64,000 bases of DNA from an uncultured Bacteroidales bacterium (GTDB lineage Bacteria; Bacteroidota; Bacteroidia; Bacteroidales; UBA1715): positions 17,782-81,781 of the forward strand of contig CALAUG010000022.1 of assembly GCA_937892155.1 (NCBI GenBank), written 5' to 3'. This document shows, in pieces, positions 9,786-19,400 of the stretch. How positions within the stretch are numbered: position 1 is the first letter of the stretch; the number at the start of each line of letters is the position of its first letter. Below the pieces are notes generated by a model, which ran no database searches, was not told where the DNA came from, and was given only the letters and a program-made list of their open reading frames with translations. The translations under genes and the position numbers were made by a program.

Positions 9786-10681
9786 TTGATGATTTCGTTT
9801 CGTAATTTTTCTATTTTGCTCGTAATGAGTTGAATATGTTCTGGAAGAATAATCAATTTAGAATTGCTGTTTATGATTGTCAAGTGTTGATTTGCTATGG
9901 TTGTCGGTTCCTGATAGGTGTATTCGTATGTTATTCCGTCAAATTCGTAGCAAATGTCAACGATTTCTTTTATCAAATTTGTGTATTCAGCAGATTTATT
10001 GTAGTATGGTCTTAAAATATTGAGAATGGTTTCTGCTATAAATTTATGTTCTGCAATTTTTTGTACAGTAATATCATTGTGTTTTATCTTTTCAATTTGA
10101 GTGAGGTAATATAGACTTTCTACCCAGCAACCTGTAAGAATCAAAGAGGCTTCTGCTTTCTGTTTTTCATTTTTAAGCAATTGGTCGGACTCCTGAAATT
10201 TACGGGTGAGAATTATGAGAAGTGAATCTTTATTTTCCATATTGTTTTCGAGTCGTTCCATTGTAGTTGCATCAAAAACTGTTGCCAATTCTACTTGATT
10301 TGCCAAAGCCTTTAATGTTGCAAAATAGTTTAATGCATCTGCAATTTGCTCATAAAGAGACATATATGAAATGTCTATGCCATAGACGCCCATATTGAGC
10401 AGTTTCTTAAACGACGATTCGTATAGATTCAGATTCATAACTGAGTTCGGAAGTGACTGCTCGTATGGTAAATCTAAACTTTTAAGGTGATTCATTATTT
10501 CGTATGGCGAAGGGAGACAATAAATGGAACCATCAATCATTCCTACCAATGATTTATCTGGAACGTTAGTCTGTGTAGTGTCTTCGGCTATTTCCGAAGA
10601 AGTGTCGTCTTGCTTTGTTGTGTTGCAAGAATAAAAAAACAAAAAAAGAACCGATATGCAATAAAATATCTTGTTTCTCAT
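9782..10681 (-). CDS. Predicted lipoprotein of unknown function
   Basis: A 299-residue protein. The start at 10681 (ATG, MRNKIFYCISVLFLFFYSC) gives a lipoprotein signal with the Cys at residue 19; a longer reading frame only adds a TTG start without a signal. The rest is mostly alpha-helical and acidic, with no domain I recognise. An odd feature is the remark-like helix pair around residues 60-180, which could be a TPR-like or helical bundle. It overlaps the small secreted protein gene by 4 bases, so the pair likely functions together at the cell envelope. Confidence 0.75.
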   Translation of the reverse strand: MRNKIFYCISVLFLFFYSCNTTKQDDTSSEIAEDTTQTNVPDKSLVGMIDGSIYCLPSPYEIMNHLKSLDLPYEQSLPNSVMNLNLYESSFKKLLNMGVYGIDISYMSLYEQIADALNYFATLKALANQVELATVFDATTMERLENNMENKDSLLIILTRKFQESDQLLKNEKQKAEASLILTGCWVESLYYLTQIEKIKHNDITVQKIAEHKFIAETILNILRPYYNKSAEYTNLIKEIVDICYEFDGITYEYTYQEPTTIANQHLTIINSNSKLIILPEHIQLITSKIEKLRNEIIK

Positions 10682-10776
10682 ACGAACAATTACCACGGAA
10701 AAGTAGTAAAATTTTTCCAAACGGCAATGGTTCAGTCAAACGAAAAATACATAATTCACAAAGGATAATGCACAAA

Positions 10777-10805
10777 AAAAAGATGAAGCAAAACTTCATC
10801 TTTTT
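10777..10805 (-). terminator. Rho-independent terminator after the ctp gene
   Basis: A perfect 12-base-pair hairpin (AAAAAGATGAAG / CTTCATCTTTTT) with a 5-base loop. It lies 22 bases past the stop codon of the processing protease. The outer pairs are A-T, so it can end transcription on either strand. Confidence 0.8.
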
Positions 10806-10826
10806 CTTAACCTTTAACCAATATCT

Positions 10827-12944
10827 TTATTTTATAGAATTGATGAAGTCTGAAACAATTTGATATGTTTCATATAAGGTTACGTCTTCTTTTATTGATT
10901 TATTCCAATCGTCAACGCGTTTCTTTTCAACCGAGTCTAGTGCAGCATCATTTTTTGAGACTGTATTCAGACTGATAATTTCAAATGGCACTGCGCATTT
11001 ACCTGCATCTTTGTATTTCTTAGATAGTTTTGCATCTTGTTCGTCTTTTGCCCTAAATGCAGATATTTCGAGTGGCAAAGATTCTTGTTCTTTTGTGTCG
11101 GCAAGCCATTTTGCTGCATTGCGAATCAACAAAAATGAAGAATCTTTTTGTGTACGTGCGTTGCTTTTCTTTGCTAATTCTTTGAAGTTAGGCACAGTCT
11201 TCCACGTTGTGAAAGGTGCGGCTTTTATTTCCGTCCATGGGAGCGGGTAGTCTAGTTCTTTCTCTCCAATTTCAATCTTATCATATAGATCAGGCAGGAT
11301 AATGTCTGGTTTTACGCCTTGAAATTGTGTGGTACCGCCATTAATTCTATAAAATTTTTGAATGGTAACTTTCAGTGCACCAAGAGGTTTTTGAGACTGG
11401 TATTCATACGAAACCATGCGGTCAATATCTATTACCCGTTGTACGGTTCCTTTACCATACGTCGATTCGGTACCTACAATGATGGCACGTTTGTAATCTT
11501 GCATAGCTGCCGCTAAAATTTCTGATGCTGATGCACTGAATGTATTGACCATAATTGCTAATGGTCCATCGTAGAGAACTTTCCCATCGTTGTCGTTGTA
11601 TGCCCGTGCTGGTTCATTCATCGATTTTACTTGAACGATAGGACCTTTGTCTATGAATAAACCACCAATCTCAACCACGTCGTTCAACGAACCGCCTCCA
11701 TTGTTGCGAAGGTCAATGATGATGCCTTCAACATTGGCTTCTTTTAGTTTGATAACTTCTTTCTCTATATCTTTTGAACATCGTCTTCCTCGAGAATCGT
11801 TCATGTCTGTATAGAATTGAGGCAGATAGATGTATCCAATCTTATGTGCTTTTTTGTCGTTTGTTGTTATGATGGTTGATTTCGCGTACTTTTCTTCCAA
11901 CACAATTACGTCGCGGATTATAGGTATTTGAACGATGGAACCATCAATTTTCTTTACTGTTAGTACCACTTTTGAACCTTTAGGACCGCGGATGAGACGG
12001 ACGGCTTCGTCCAAACGCATATCAATAATTTCAACAGGCTCGTTGTCGCCTTGTGCAACTTTAAGAATTATGTCTTCGGCTTTAAGTTCTCCTTGCTTCC
12101 ACGATGGACTTCCTGGCATGATTTCAACGACTTTTATGTAACCGTCTTTTTCGGAAAGTGTTGCACCGATACCTTCCAATTTTCCAGACATGGAGATGTC
12201 AAAATCTTCTTTTTCTGTAGGTGGAAAATAGTTTGAGTGTGGGTCAAATGCGCCAGCAATGGCATTCACGTAATACGAAAATCTGTCGTTTCTGGAAATT
12301 TTGTCAATACGTTTGAAACGTGTCTCGTAGCGTTTTAACACTTTACTTCTCGCATCTTTTTCTAATACTTCAAAAGATTTTATTGTAACTGTGTCTGATT
12401 TTTCCGCTGCCTTTTTTTGCTCATTTTCGCTCGCAATGATTTCGCTTAATACCTGATATTTCAAATATTTACGCCAATATTCTTCCAATTCTGCCTGATT
12501 GTTGCAATATTCACGTTTGTCCATGTTGAGGTTTATCGTCTCTTGTTGGTTGTAATCGAACGGTTCCTCTAACAACTTAGGATAAAGTTTCTCAATCTTT
12601 TTGACCTGACCGTCAATTAACTCTATAGATAAATTGAAAAAATCAAGTGAGTTTGCTTTGATTTGATCATCAATTGATGTTTTGTAAGATGAAAGTACAT
12701 CAATTTGATCTTTGGAAAAATACATTTTGTTGTAGTCCAGACTTTTGAGGTAGAGGTCGAAAACTCGTTGCGAAAAATTGTCGTCTAAGTTTTGTGGACT
12801 ATAGTGGAATGATTTTAATAGTTCGTACGTTGAACCAACAATCAGTTTTTCTTTCGGTTCATTGTTCTGATATACAAAGAACGCACCCAGTAAAAGTGCT
12901 GTTCCCAAAATGAGCGAAATAGGAAGTATTCTCTTGAGTTTCAT
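10827..12944 (-). CDS. C-terminal processing peptidase (Prc/Tsp type, S41A)
   Basis: A 705-residue periplasmic tail-specific protease. A signal anchor (about 7-25) is followed by the helical N-terminal domain of the Prc family, a PDZ domain (about 235-330), the S41 protease domain (about 345-560) and a C-terminal DUF3340-like domain. By alignment with E. coli Prc, the catalytic Ser is S472 in FSASASE and the Lys is K498 in TYGKGTVQ. Such proteases trim or degrade periplasmic and outer-membrane proteins from their C-termini. Length matches E. coli Prc (about 680). It is transcribed alone, with a terminator just downstream. Confidence 0.93.
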   Translation of the reverse strand: MKLKRILPISLILGTALLLGAFFVYQNNEPKEKLIVGSTYELLKSFHYSPQNLDDNFSQRVFDLYLKSLDYNKMYFSKDQIDVLSSYKTSIDDQIKANSLDFFNLSIELIDGQVKKIEKLYPKLLEEPFDYNQQETINLNMDKREYCNNQAELEEYWRKYLKYQVLSEIIASENEQKKAAEKSDTVTIKSFEVLEKDARSKVLKRYETRFKRIDKISRNDRFSYYVNAIAGAFDPHSNYFPPTEKEDFDISMSGKLEGIGATLSEKDGYIKVVEIMPGSPSWKQGELKAEDIILKVAQGDNEPVEIIDMRLDEAVRLIRGPKGSKVVLTVKKIDGSIVQIPIIRDVIVLEEKYAKSTIITTNDKKAHKIGYIYLPQFYTDMNDSRGRRCSKDIEKEVIKLKEANVEGIIIDLRNNGGGSLNDVVEIGGLFIDKGPIVQVKSMNEPARAYNDNDGKVLYDGPLAIMVNTFSASASEILAAAMQDYKRAIIVGTESTYGKGTVQRVIDIDRMVSYEYQSQKPLGALKVTIQKFYRINGGTTQFQGVKPDIILPDLYDKIEIGEKELDYPLPWTEIKAAPFTTWKTVPNFKELAKKSNARTQKDSSFLLIRNAAKWLADTKEQESLPLEISAFRAKDEQDAKLSKKYKDAGKCAVPFEIISLNTVSKNDAALDSVEKKRVDDWNKSIKEDVTLYETYQIVSDFINSIK

Positions 12945-13084
12945 TCGTTACAAAAATTTGAACGAAGGTACTAATAAATTTGGGAAATAAATTATAGTTA
13001 CGGGAAAAATGCGAAAAGGTTTTTGGAATCAGGAACCAAGGTATAGGAATCAGAATCTGATTTTAAACGTTTATCCTTAATACT

Positions 13085-13804
13085 TTACAATTCTATTGTT
13101 TTCTCCTTTCGGGATGGTGGTGTGAGTTCCGGATCGTTGCTGGAGTTTGCGCTAAATTTTTCTTTCAGTATGATAGAAAATGATAAAGTAAACAATTGCG
13201 ATTTTGCAATACTGCCGAAATCACCAAGTGGACCGTTATAGTCTTTGTTTAGAAAATCGTTGGGATAATAGGTCGCTTTTATATTGAGCGAAATAGGTGT
13301 TTGTATGCCTAAAAATACCGATGGAATGAATGACGGCGTTGCTTTGCTGAGCCATTCTCCCTCCTTGGTGACTTTTTTGCTTGTCTCGTATAGTTTTTGA
13401 CGATAGTGAAACGCCCAATCTATTCCAGCTCCGGCATAGCACCAAAATCCTTTGTCGTAGAAAGATCCAAATTTTGCTGCGAAGGATGCTCCAGCGGCAA
13501 AAATCCTGCGTTTTATTGTTTTGTATGTGATTGTGTCTATTTGTTCGTCTTTAGTTTTAATACCAATGTTTTTTAGAGAAATTCCAGGCATCAATCCGAA
13601 ATGGTTGCCGAAGTTTATGTTCATATAGCACGGCCAGTTCGTGAAATATGATGCACGGATTCCGTTTTTTGCAGTGTTTCCTTCTATGTCTGTTTGGGTA
13701 AATTGAAGAATTAATTCTCCAGGTTCGGTGAAGTAAACTTTCTTTTGTGCAAAAGTAAAAGTCGTCGATACGAGTAAAATGAGTATTCCTATAAGTTTCT
13801 TCAT
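13085..13804 (-). CDS. Putative outer-membrane beta-barrel protein
   Basis: A 239-residue protein with a signal peptide (about 1-19) and alternating hydrophobic/aromatic strands typical of a small outer-membrane barrel, for example GFWCYAGAGIDWAFHYRQ and LFTLSFSIIL. The barrel-like part ends about residue 215 and is followed by a short polar tail. No named family is recognised. It overlaps the upstream phosphatase-fold gene by 4 bases, which implies coupled translation and a shared task at the envelope. Confidence 0.7.
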   Translation of the reverse strand: MKKLIGILILLVSTTFTFAQKKVYFTEPGELILQFTQTDIEGNTAKNGIRASYFTNWPCYMNINFGNHFGLMPGISLKNIGIKTKDEQIDTITYKTIKRRIFAAGASFAAKFGSFYDKGFWCYAGAGIDWAFHYRQKLYETSKKVTKEGEWLSKATPSFIPSVFLGIQTPISLNIKATYYPNDFLNKDYNGPLGDFGSIAKSQLFTLSFSIILKEKFSANSSNDPELTPPSRKEKTIEL

Positions 13805-15462
13805 TCTTTTGTTAAATTTTCAATTAATTTCCCCGTAGCCATATTGGGCTTGGATGTTTTGGTAATATTGCACAAACTTACGATAATATCGGTTAATTCT
13901 ACCCGTTGCTTCAAGATTTTTGGCTCCATTTTCCATCCGTACCAGATGAGCGGTATGTGTGTATCGTAATTGTAGGGCGATAAATGCGAACCTACAGTTT
14001 CCACTGATTGTTCTCCCCAACCAGGTTTTAAGACAAGAAATAAATCAGCGGAACGCTCGGGGTTATATGAATTGTCAACGTAGCGATATATGTCGTTGGA
14101 GCAGAAATTATGGTTCGCAAGCCAAACAGAGCCGACAACTGTCTGAATACCACTTATTTGCTGAAGAAATTCCGTACAGTCGTCTTCTATTTCCGCAAGA
14201 CTCACGTTGTGCTTACGTAGTGCGCTATTGTTGAAATAAATTTGCAAACTTTGGTAATTTTCTATCCAGTCATCTTCGCCAAATGTTACGTCTAAGTATT
14301 TGTCTAACAAGTACATCGTCTCTGTTGGTTTAAAAATACCTAATTTCATAGATTTCTGTAAATCGTATTTTGGCGAAATCGACATTCCGTGATTTGATGT
14401 TAAAACGAACAGAAAATTGTCTTTCCCAATATGCGTTTCCAGATAATTCAGGAAAAACATCAATTCAAAATCTAAGCGTATGTATGTATCTTCAATTTCT
14501 TTGGAAACACATCCGAAGCGGTTCCCAATTTCTTCGGTTGCAGTGTATGCTATGGTTAGAAAATCGGTGTGGTCGCCTTTGCCAAGTTTTTCATTTTCGA
14601 TTAATTCTATTGCCAAATCTTTTGTGTAGGTGTTGCCGAAAGGTGTTATTTTTAAAATTTTGTACGGCTTATAGGAATCTTTCATCCTGCTGAGTTGGTA
14701 GGGGAAAATCGTCTGGTTTTTTATGCCAATTTCAAATTTTGCATCATCTCTGCTGGATTCTCTGTATTTCTCAATAGGTAGAAATGTATTCCATGTGCGG
14801 TTAATGTACAAATTGGCAAATCCTTTGTTGTTAAAGGCGTATAGCCACGACGGAAGTGTTTTGTTATAGTAAGTTCCACTCATCCAGTTTCCTGTGTATT
14901 CGTTCATCCAAAATACTCCATTGGAATGGTGTCCGGCACACAAAACTGCCGCTTGTTGATCTATACTGATAGTATATGAACGTGAACGTCCGAACGATTG
15001 AAGCATCAGTTCGTCTCCATAAGTGCTTGCAATTAAATTGTTTGCAGAAACTTGGTATTCGTCATGTGCGTCGTCACCAATACAGGGATAATTGTCGTCA
15101 CCAACGCTATGAACTTTGGAGTTAAGTTTTCTACTGTACCACGAATTGCCAATAATACCGTGATTTGCGGGAGTTGTTCCTGTCGATAGTGAAGCGAAAG
15201 AACTTGCACTGTATTCGTATGCAAAATTGACGTGTGCATCGGCACATTGCGTGCCATCTGACAAAAGTTTTTTGAAACCTCCGCTCGAGAAATGCGGACT
15301 GAATCGTTCCAAATATTCGTAACGCATTTGTTCAACAACAACCATTACGACAAGTTTTGGCTTGGCTGGTGGTACTTGTTGACAAAATCCTTGTATAATG
15401 CTACAAGAAAATGTTATCAGGAAAATACAGCTTCGGACGAGTTTAGAAAGATTGTTTGTCAT
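13801..15462 (-). CDS. Alkaline-phosphatase-fold protein, probably catalytically impaired
   Basis: A 553-residue secreted protein (signal peptide about 1-28) of the type I phosphodiesterase / alkaline phosphatase family. Fold landmarks are clear: VVVEQMRYEYL (about 41), the STGTTPANHGIIGN loop (about 93-106), TEEIGNRFG (309-317), TSNHGM (355-360) and a late THIPLIWYG. However, ligands usual in this family differ: Asp to Glu at 44, nucleophile Thr to Ser at 85, Asp to Glu at 310, His to Asn at 314, and Asp to Asn at 357. His358 remains. Two metal sites are therefore unlikely to form normally. It may bind rather than cleave phosphate esters. It lies 18 bases after nadC and overlaps the barrel gene. 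Confidence 0.82.
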   Translation of the reverse strand: MTNNLSKLVRSCIFLITFSCSIIQGFCQQVPPAKPKLVVMVVVEQMRYEYLERFSPHFSSGGFKKLLSDGTQCADAHVNFAYEYSASSFASLSTGTTPANHGIIGNSWYSRKLNSKVHSVGDDNYPCIGDDAHDEYQVSANNLIASTYGDELMLQSFGRSRSYTISIDQQAAVLCAGHHSNGVFWMNEYTGNWMSGTYYNKTLPSWLYAFNNKGFANLYINRTWNTFLPIEKYRESSRDDAKFEIGIKNQTIFPYQLSRMKDSYKPYKILKITPFGNTYTKDLAIELIENEKLGKGDHTDFLTIAYTATEEIGNRFGCVSKEIEDTYIRLDFELMFFLNYLETHIGKDNFLFVLTSNHGMSISPKYDLQKSMKLGIFKPTETMYLLDKYLDVTFGEDDWIENYQSLQIYFNNSALRKHNVSLAEIEDDCTEFLQQISGIQTVVGSVWLANHNFCSNDIYRYVDNSYNPERSADLFLVLKPGWGEQSVETVGSHLSPYNYDTHIPLIWYGWKMEPKILKQRVELTDIIVSLCNITKTSKPNMATGKLIENLTKE

Positions 15463-15480
15463 CAGATTGCTCTGCGAAAA

Positions 15481-16323
15481 TTAGAATGCTTTCAAACTTA
15501 AATCCAAACTGCTGATGTGATGCGTTAATGCCCCTACGGAAATGTAATCAACACCGGCTTCTGCGTACGCACGGATAGATTCTTTTGTAATTCCGCCAGA
15601 TGACTCTGTCTTGCATTTTCCGTTTATGAGAGCGACAGCTTTTTTAGTCTCTTCGGGCGTGAAATTATCAATTAGGATTCTTTCAACGTCAAATTTTAAT
15701 ATCTCTTCAATTTCGTCCAATGTACGGGCTTCAACTTCAATCTTTAAATCTTTGCCTTTCGCTTTCAAATACTCTTTTGTTTTCGTGATTGCTTGTGTCA
15801 CGCCGCCAGCATAATCGATATGGTTATCTTTAATGAGAATCATGTCGTACAAGCCAATGCGGTGGTTCTCTCCGCCGCCAATCTTGACGGCATATTTTTC
15901 TAATAAACGAAGACCTGGAGTCGTTTTTCTGGTGTCAAGAATTTTTGCGTTTGTACCTTCCAGTAATTTTACATATTCGTGTGTCTGCGTGGCAATACCG
16001 CTCAAACGTTGCATAAAATTCAACACAAGACGTTCGGTCTGCAATATTGAAATCGTTTTACCTTCGACAGTGAATGCAATGTCACCCTTTTTGATAGCAT
16101 CGCCATCGTGAAGAATTTGGGTCATTTTTAATGTCGGGTCGAATTTGTTGAATATCTTCTTTGCCAATTCTACGCCACATAAAATACCATCTTGCTTTAC
16201 CAGCAAACGGGCACGACCTTCTAAATCGTGTGGAATACATGACAACGTTGTGTGGTCGCCATCGCCAATATCTTCTTTAAACGCAATGTCTATCGTAGCA
16301 TCAATAAGTGGACTGTCAATCAT
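15481..16323 (-). CDS. nadC: Nicotinate-nucleotide pyrophosphorylase NadC
   Basis: A 280-residue quinolinate phosphoribosyltransferase that makes nicotinate mononucleotide from quinolinate and PRPP in NAD synthesis. Signature motifs are present: EDIGDGDHTT at the start, TRKTTPGLR (about 137-145), KIGGGENHRIGLYDMILIKDNH (split around 152-173), and the barrel ends VEARTLDE, ILIDNF and SSGG. NadA and NadB are not in the window. It is the first gene of a short minus-strand unit with the phosphatase-fold gene. Confidence 0.96.
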   Translation of the reverse strand: MIDSPLIDATIDIAFKEDIGDGDHTTLSCIPHDLEGRARLLVKQDGILCGVELAKKIFNKFDPTLKMTQILHDGDAIKKGDIAFTVEGKTISILQTERLVLNFMQRLSGIATQTHEYVKLLEGTNAKILDTRKTTPGLRLLEKYAVKIGGGENHRIGLYDMILIKDNHIDYAGGVTQAITKTKEYLKAKGKDLKIEVEARTLDEIEEILKFDVERILIDNFTPEETKKAVALINGKCKTESSGGITKESIRAYAEAGVDYISVGALTHHISSLDLSLKAF

Positions 16324-16344
16324 TTCTGTTAAATTTTAGTTTGT

Positions 16345-16352
16345 CAAATGTA
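16345..16352 (-). promoter_or_regulatory. TAnnTTTG -7 promoter box for nadC
   Basis: Reads TACATTTG on the minus strand, 21 bases before the nadC start. No good TTTG at the -33 position. Confidence 0.5.
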
Positions 16353-16407
16353 CAAAAAAATGAAATGCTACGAAATAAAATGATTCAAGAGTTTTACATC
16401 CTGGTTT

Positions 16408-16438
16408 TTTGTCAGTTCCTGAGTTTTTTGTACATTGC
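16408..16438 (+). promoter_or_regulatory. Bacteroidota promoter for the GH44 giant gene
   Basis: TTTG at 16408-16411, a 19-base spacer, and TACATTGC at 16431-16438, close to the TAnnTTTG -7 box. It leads to an ATG at 16462. Confidence 0.55.
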
Positions 16439-16461
16439 GAGGTTTTAAGTGTGTTGTGAAT

Positions 16462-19400
16462 ATGAAACGAATTATATGCGTTGCATTATCTGTCTTTTTG
16501 TACGGAATAGTATCCGCTCAATTGTTGTTTAGTACAAAATTCGAATCTCAAAATGTAGGTACAGCCTATACGCGTCCAATGTGGCAATCCGATGGATTTA
16601 ACACAGGTAGTTGGGACGGCTTTTTGAGCACTCGTACTGTTATTGATGATTCTTATAGTTATTCTGGTGAAAAATCGTTGCGTGTGTCTTATCCGAAAGG
16701 CTGTTATGGTAATAGTACGAACGGAACAGGTGCGCAGGTCGATTTAACATTTGACGACAGAGACGAAGCGTATATGTCGTATTGGATTCGTTTTTCAGAT
16801 GATTTTAGCTGGGGAACGACGAACGAAGGTGGAAAATTGCCAGGATTGGGTAGTGGCAATACGTCGGGAGACAAAATAAGTGATGGAACTAACGGTTTTA
16901 CAGCTCGTTTTATGTGGCGAACTGGTGGCCGTTTGGTTGTGCTTTTGTATCACATGGATTTTACTAGCTCGATGGGTGAAGATGTGGAACTGTTCTACCC
17001 TGATGGTTCTCCAGTTATTGCAACTCGTGGCGTTTGGCATCATATTGCAGAGCGTGTAAAAACAAATTCCGTAAGCGGCGGTAAAGCTAATGCCGATGGT
17101 GAATTGGAAGTCTGGTTTGATGGACAACGTGTCCTTTTGCGTAAAGGTTTGCGTTTCCGTGTGAATAATGATGGACTTAATGAACTGTATTTTTCTACAT
17201 TTCATGGAGGTGGCGATGCTTCGTGGGCTCCGACAGTAGATAGTTATATTTGGTTTGACGATATGCGTATTGGAACTACGTACGAATCTGTTGCGATGCA
17301 GTCGTGTGAAAATCCAGATTTGGGTGGCGATGTTGCGTTGTGTGGCGCAAAATCTGTTATGCTGCAATGCGATTTTACTAGTACGCAAGCCAAGGGATTG
17401 AATTGGTATAAAGATGGAACAAAAGTTTCCTCCGGAACAAGCTCATATTCTGCTACGTCGGAAGGTTTGTACAAGGTTTTCTATGACTCCGCTTGGTGTG
17501 CTCAAAAAAGTTCTGTTACGGTTACAAAGAATCTTAATGTTGATTTGGGTGAAGATCAGTATGTTTGTTCAAATTCATTTGCTATGTTGCAGTCAAATAT
17601 TGGCGGTGAAGGGTTGAATTACACATGGAAAAAAGATGGCACTGCACTTTCTTCACATGGCAGCATATTACCAGTAAAAGATCCGGGAACCTATTCGTTG
17701 ACAGTTTCACAGTCTGGGTGTGCGGATGCTTCAGACGAGGTTGTTGTAACGTCGGGTTTGATTCCAATTGCTGATGTCTCGGGAAAAACAGGAGAATCGA
17801 TAACATTGCAAAGTCCAACTTCGGGAAATATTGCGTGGTACGAGGATTTGTCTGGCGAACCTGTTTCTACAGGTACTTCGTTTACGACTGTTTTCCCTCA
17901 AACGGAAACATATATTTATGCGAAAGATGCTGATGCTTTTGAAGGATATGTAGGTAAACCTGCTATTGTGGAAGGGTATACGTATCATCAAAATTCATAT
18001 AATGACAGAATGATGAAATTTGTTGTAAGTAAGCCACTTACAATAGATGAAGTTACTGTGTATCCATACGCAAGTCAAAATGTTACCGTACGTATTGTTG
18101 ATGCAAGTTCCAAAGCGGTGAAATTTACAAAGACTTTTACTGGCGTTCAAGGTGGCGAAGCAAAATTGGCGTTGGGTGCATCGTTGCAACCGGGAACGTA
18201 CTACATGGATGGTCAGGGAACAACGGGAGATTTGCTTGTATCACACGACAAAGATGCGACTATAGCATACCCATACACTATTGACGGTTTGATTTCCATT
18301 CCGTGTGCCTATATGTGGAACTCGGAAAATAAGACGTATTATGTGTATTTTTATAATTGGAAAGTTTCAACAGGAAATACGTGCGCTGCAACACCCATTA
18401 AGTTGACGGGTTCTGGTTCTACAACCGATAGTTATCAGGTTACGTTCAATGTGAAGGGACACGGAAAGGCACCAGCATCGCAAATGGTTGAAAAGAATGG
18501 GAACGTTGTGGAACCGACGGAGCCAACTGCAGCTGGATGTGTGTTTAAAGGATGGTTTACCGATTCCGATTGTACCAAATCATGGAATTTCTCTACTGGC
18601 GTTGTTACTGCTAATATGACTTTGTATGCAAAATGGGAACTCCAAAGTTATACCGTAAAATTTGTGGATTATGATGATTCAGTAATTAGTACCCAAACTG
18701 TCGAATATGGTAATTCCGCCAAGGCACCAGATAATCCAACTCGAAAAGGATATGTGTTTACTGGTTGGAATCAGGATTTCTCAAATGTAACAGAGAACAT
18801 AACTGTAAAAGCACAATATGTGGAAAATGCTTCGTCAAATCGCTACGAAGCAGAAGAAGCCGAAGTCTCTGGCGGTGAAGGCGTAAAGATTGTGGAAAGT
18901 TCTTCTGCATCAAATGGAAAATATGTTTGGCAACAGAAAGCAAATCTTACATTTAACGTAGTTGTTCCAGCCACGGGTGAATATGAACTGAATTTTAGAT
19001 ATTCATTGTCGCCAAGAACAGTACAGGCTGATGGTTATAAGGATCAATTCTTATATGTAAATGGAACGAAAATAACTACGTTGAGGTTTAATAAAACAGG
19101 CGATACCGATCCTACATTTGACATATTGAAAACGAATGTGAATTTGCAGGCGGGCGAAAATACTGTTGCTCTTATGGTAAGTTGGGGATGGATAGATGTG
19201 GATTATTTGGAAATTGTTATGGATGAGGATGCGGTGTATCACACTGTTACGTTCCTTGATTGGGATAATAGTGTGATAGGCGAGCCACAGACGGTTAAAG
19301 AAGGTGGTGCCGCTGTTGCTCCAGCAACGCCAACTCGTTCTGGATATAATTTCAATCGTTGGAGTGTTGATTTCTCTTCAGTGACAACCGACTTGACTGT

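Noticed and set aside
16795..17388. A 197-codon open frame antisense to the PL14-like region
   Set aside because: No recognisable domain and no upstream signals; the sense frame is well supported.
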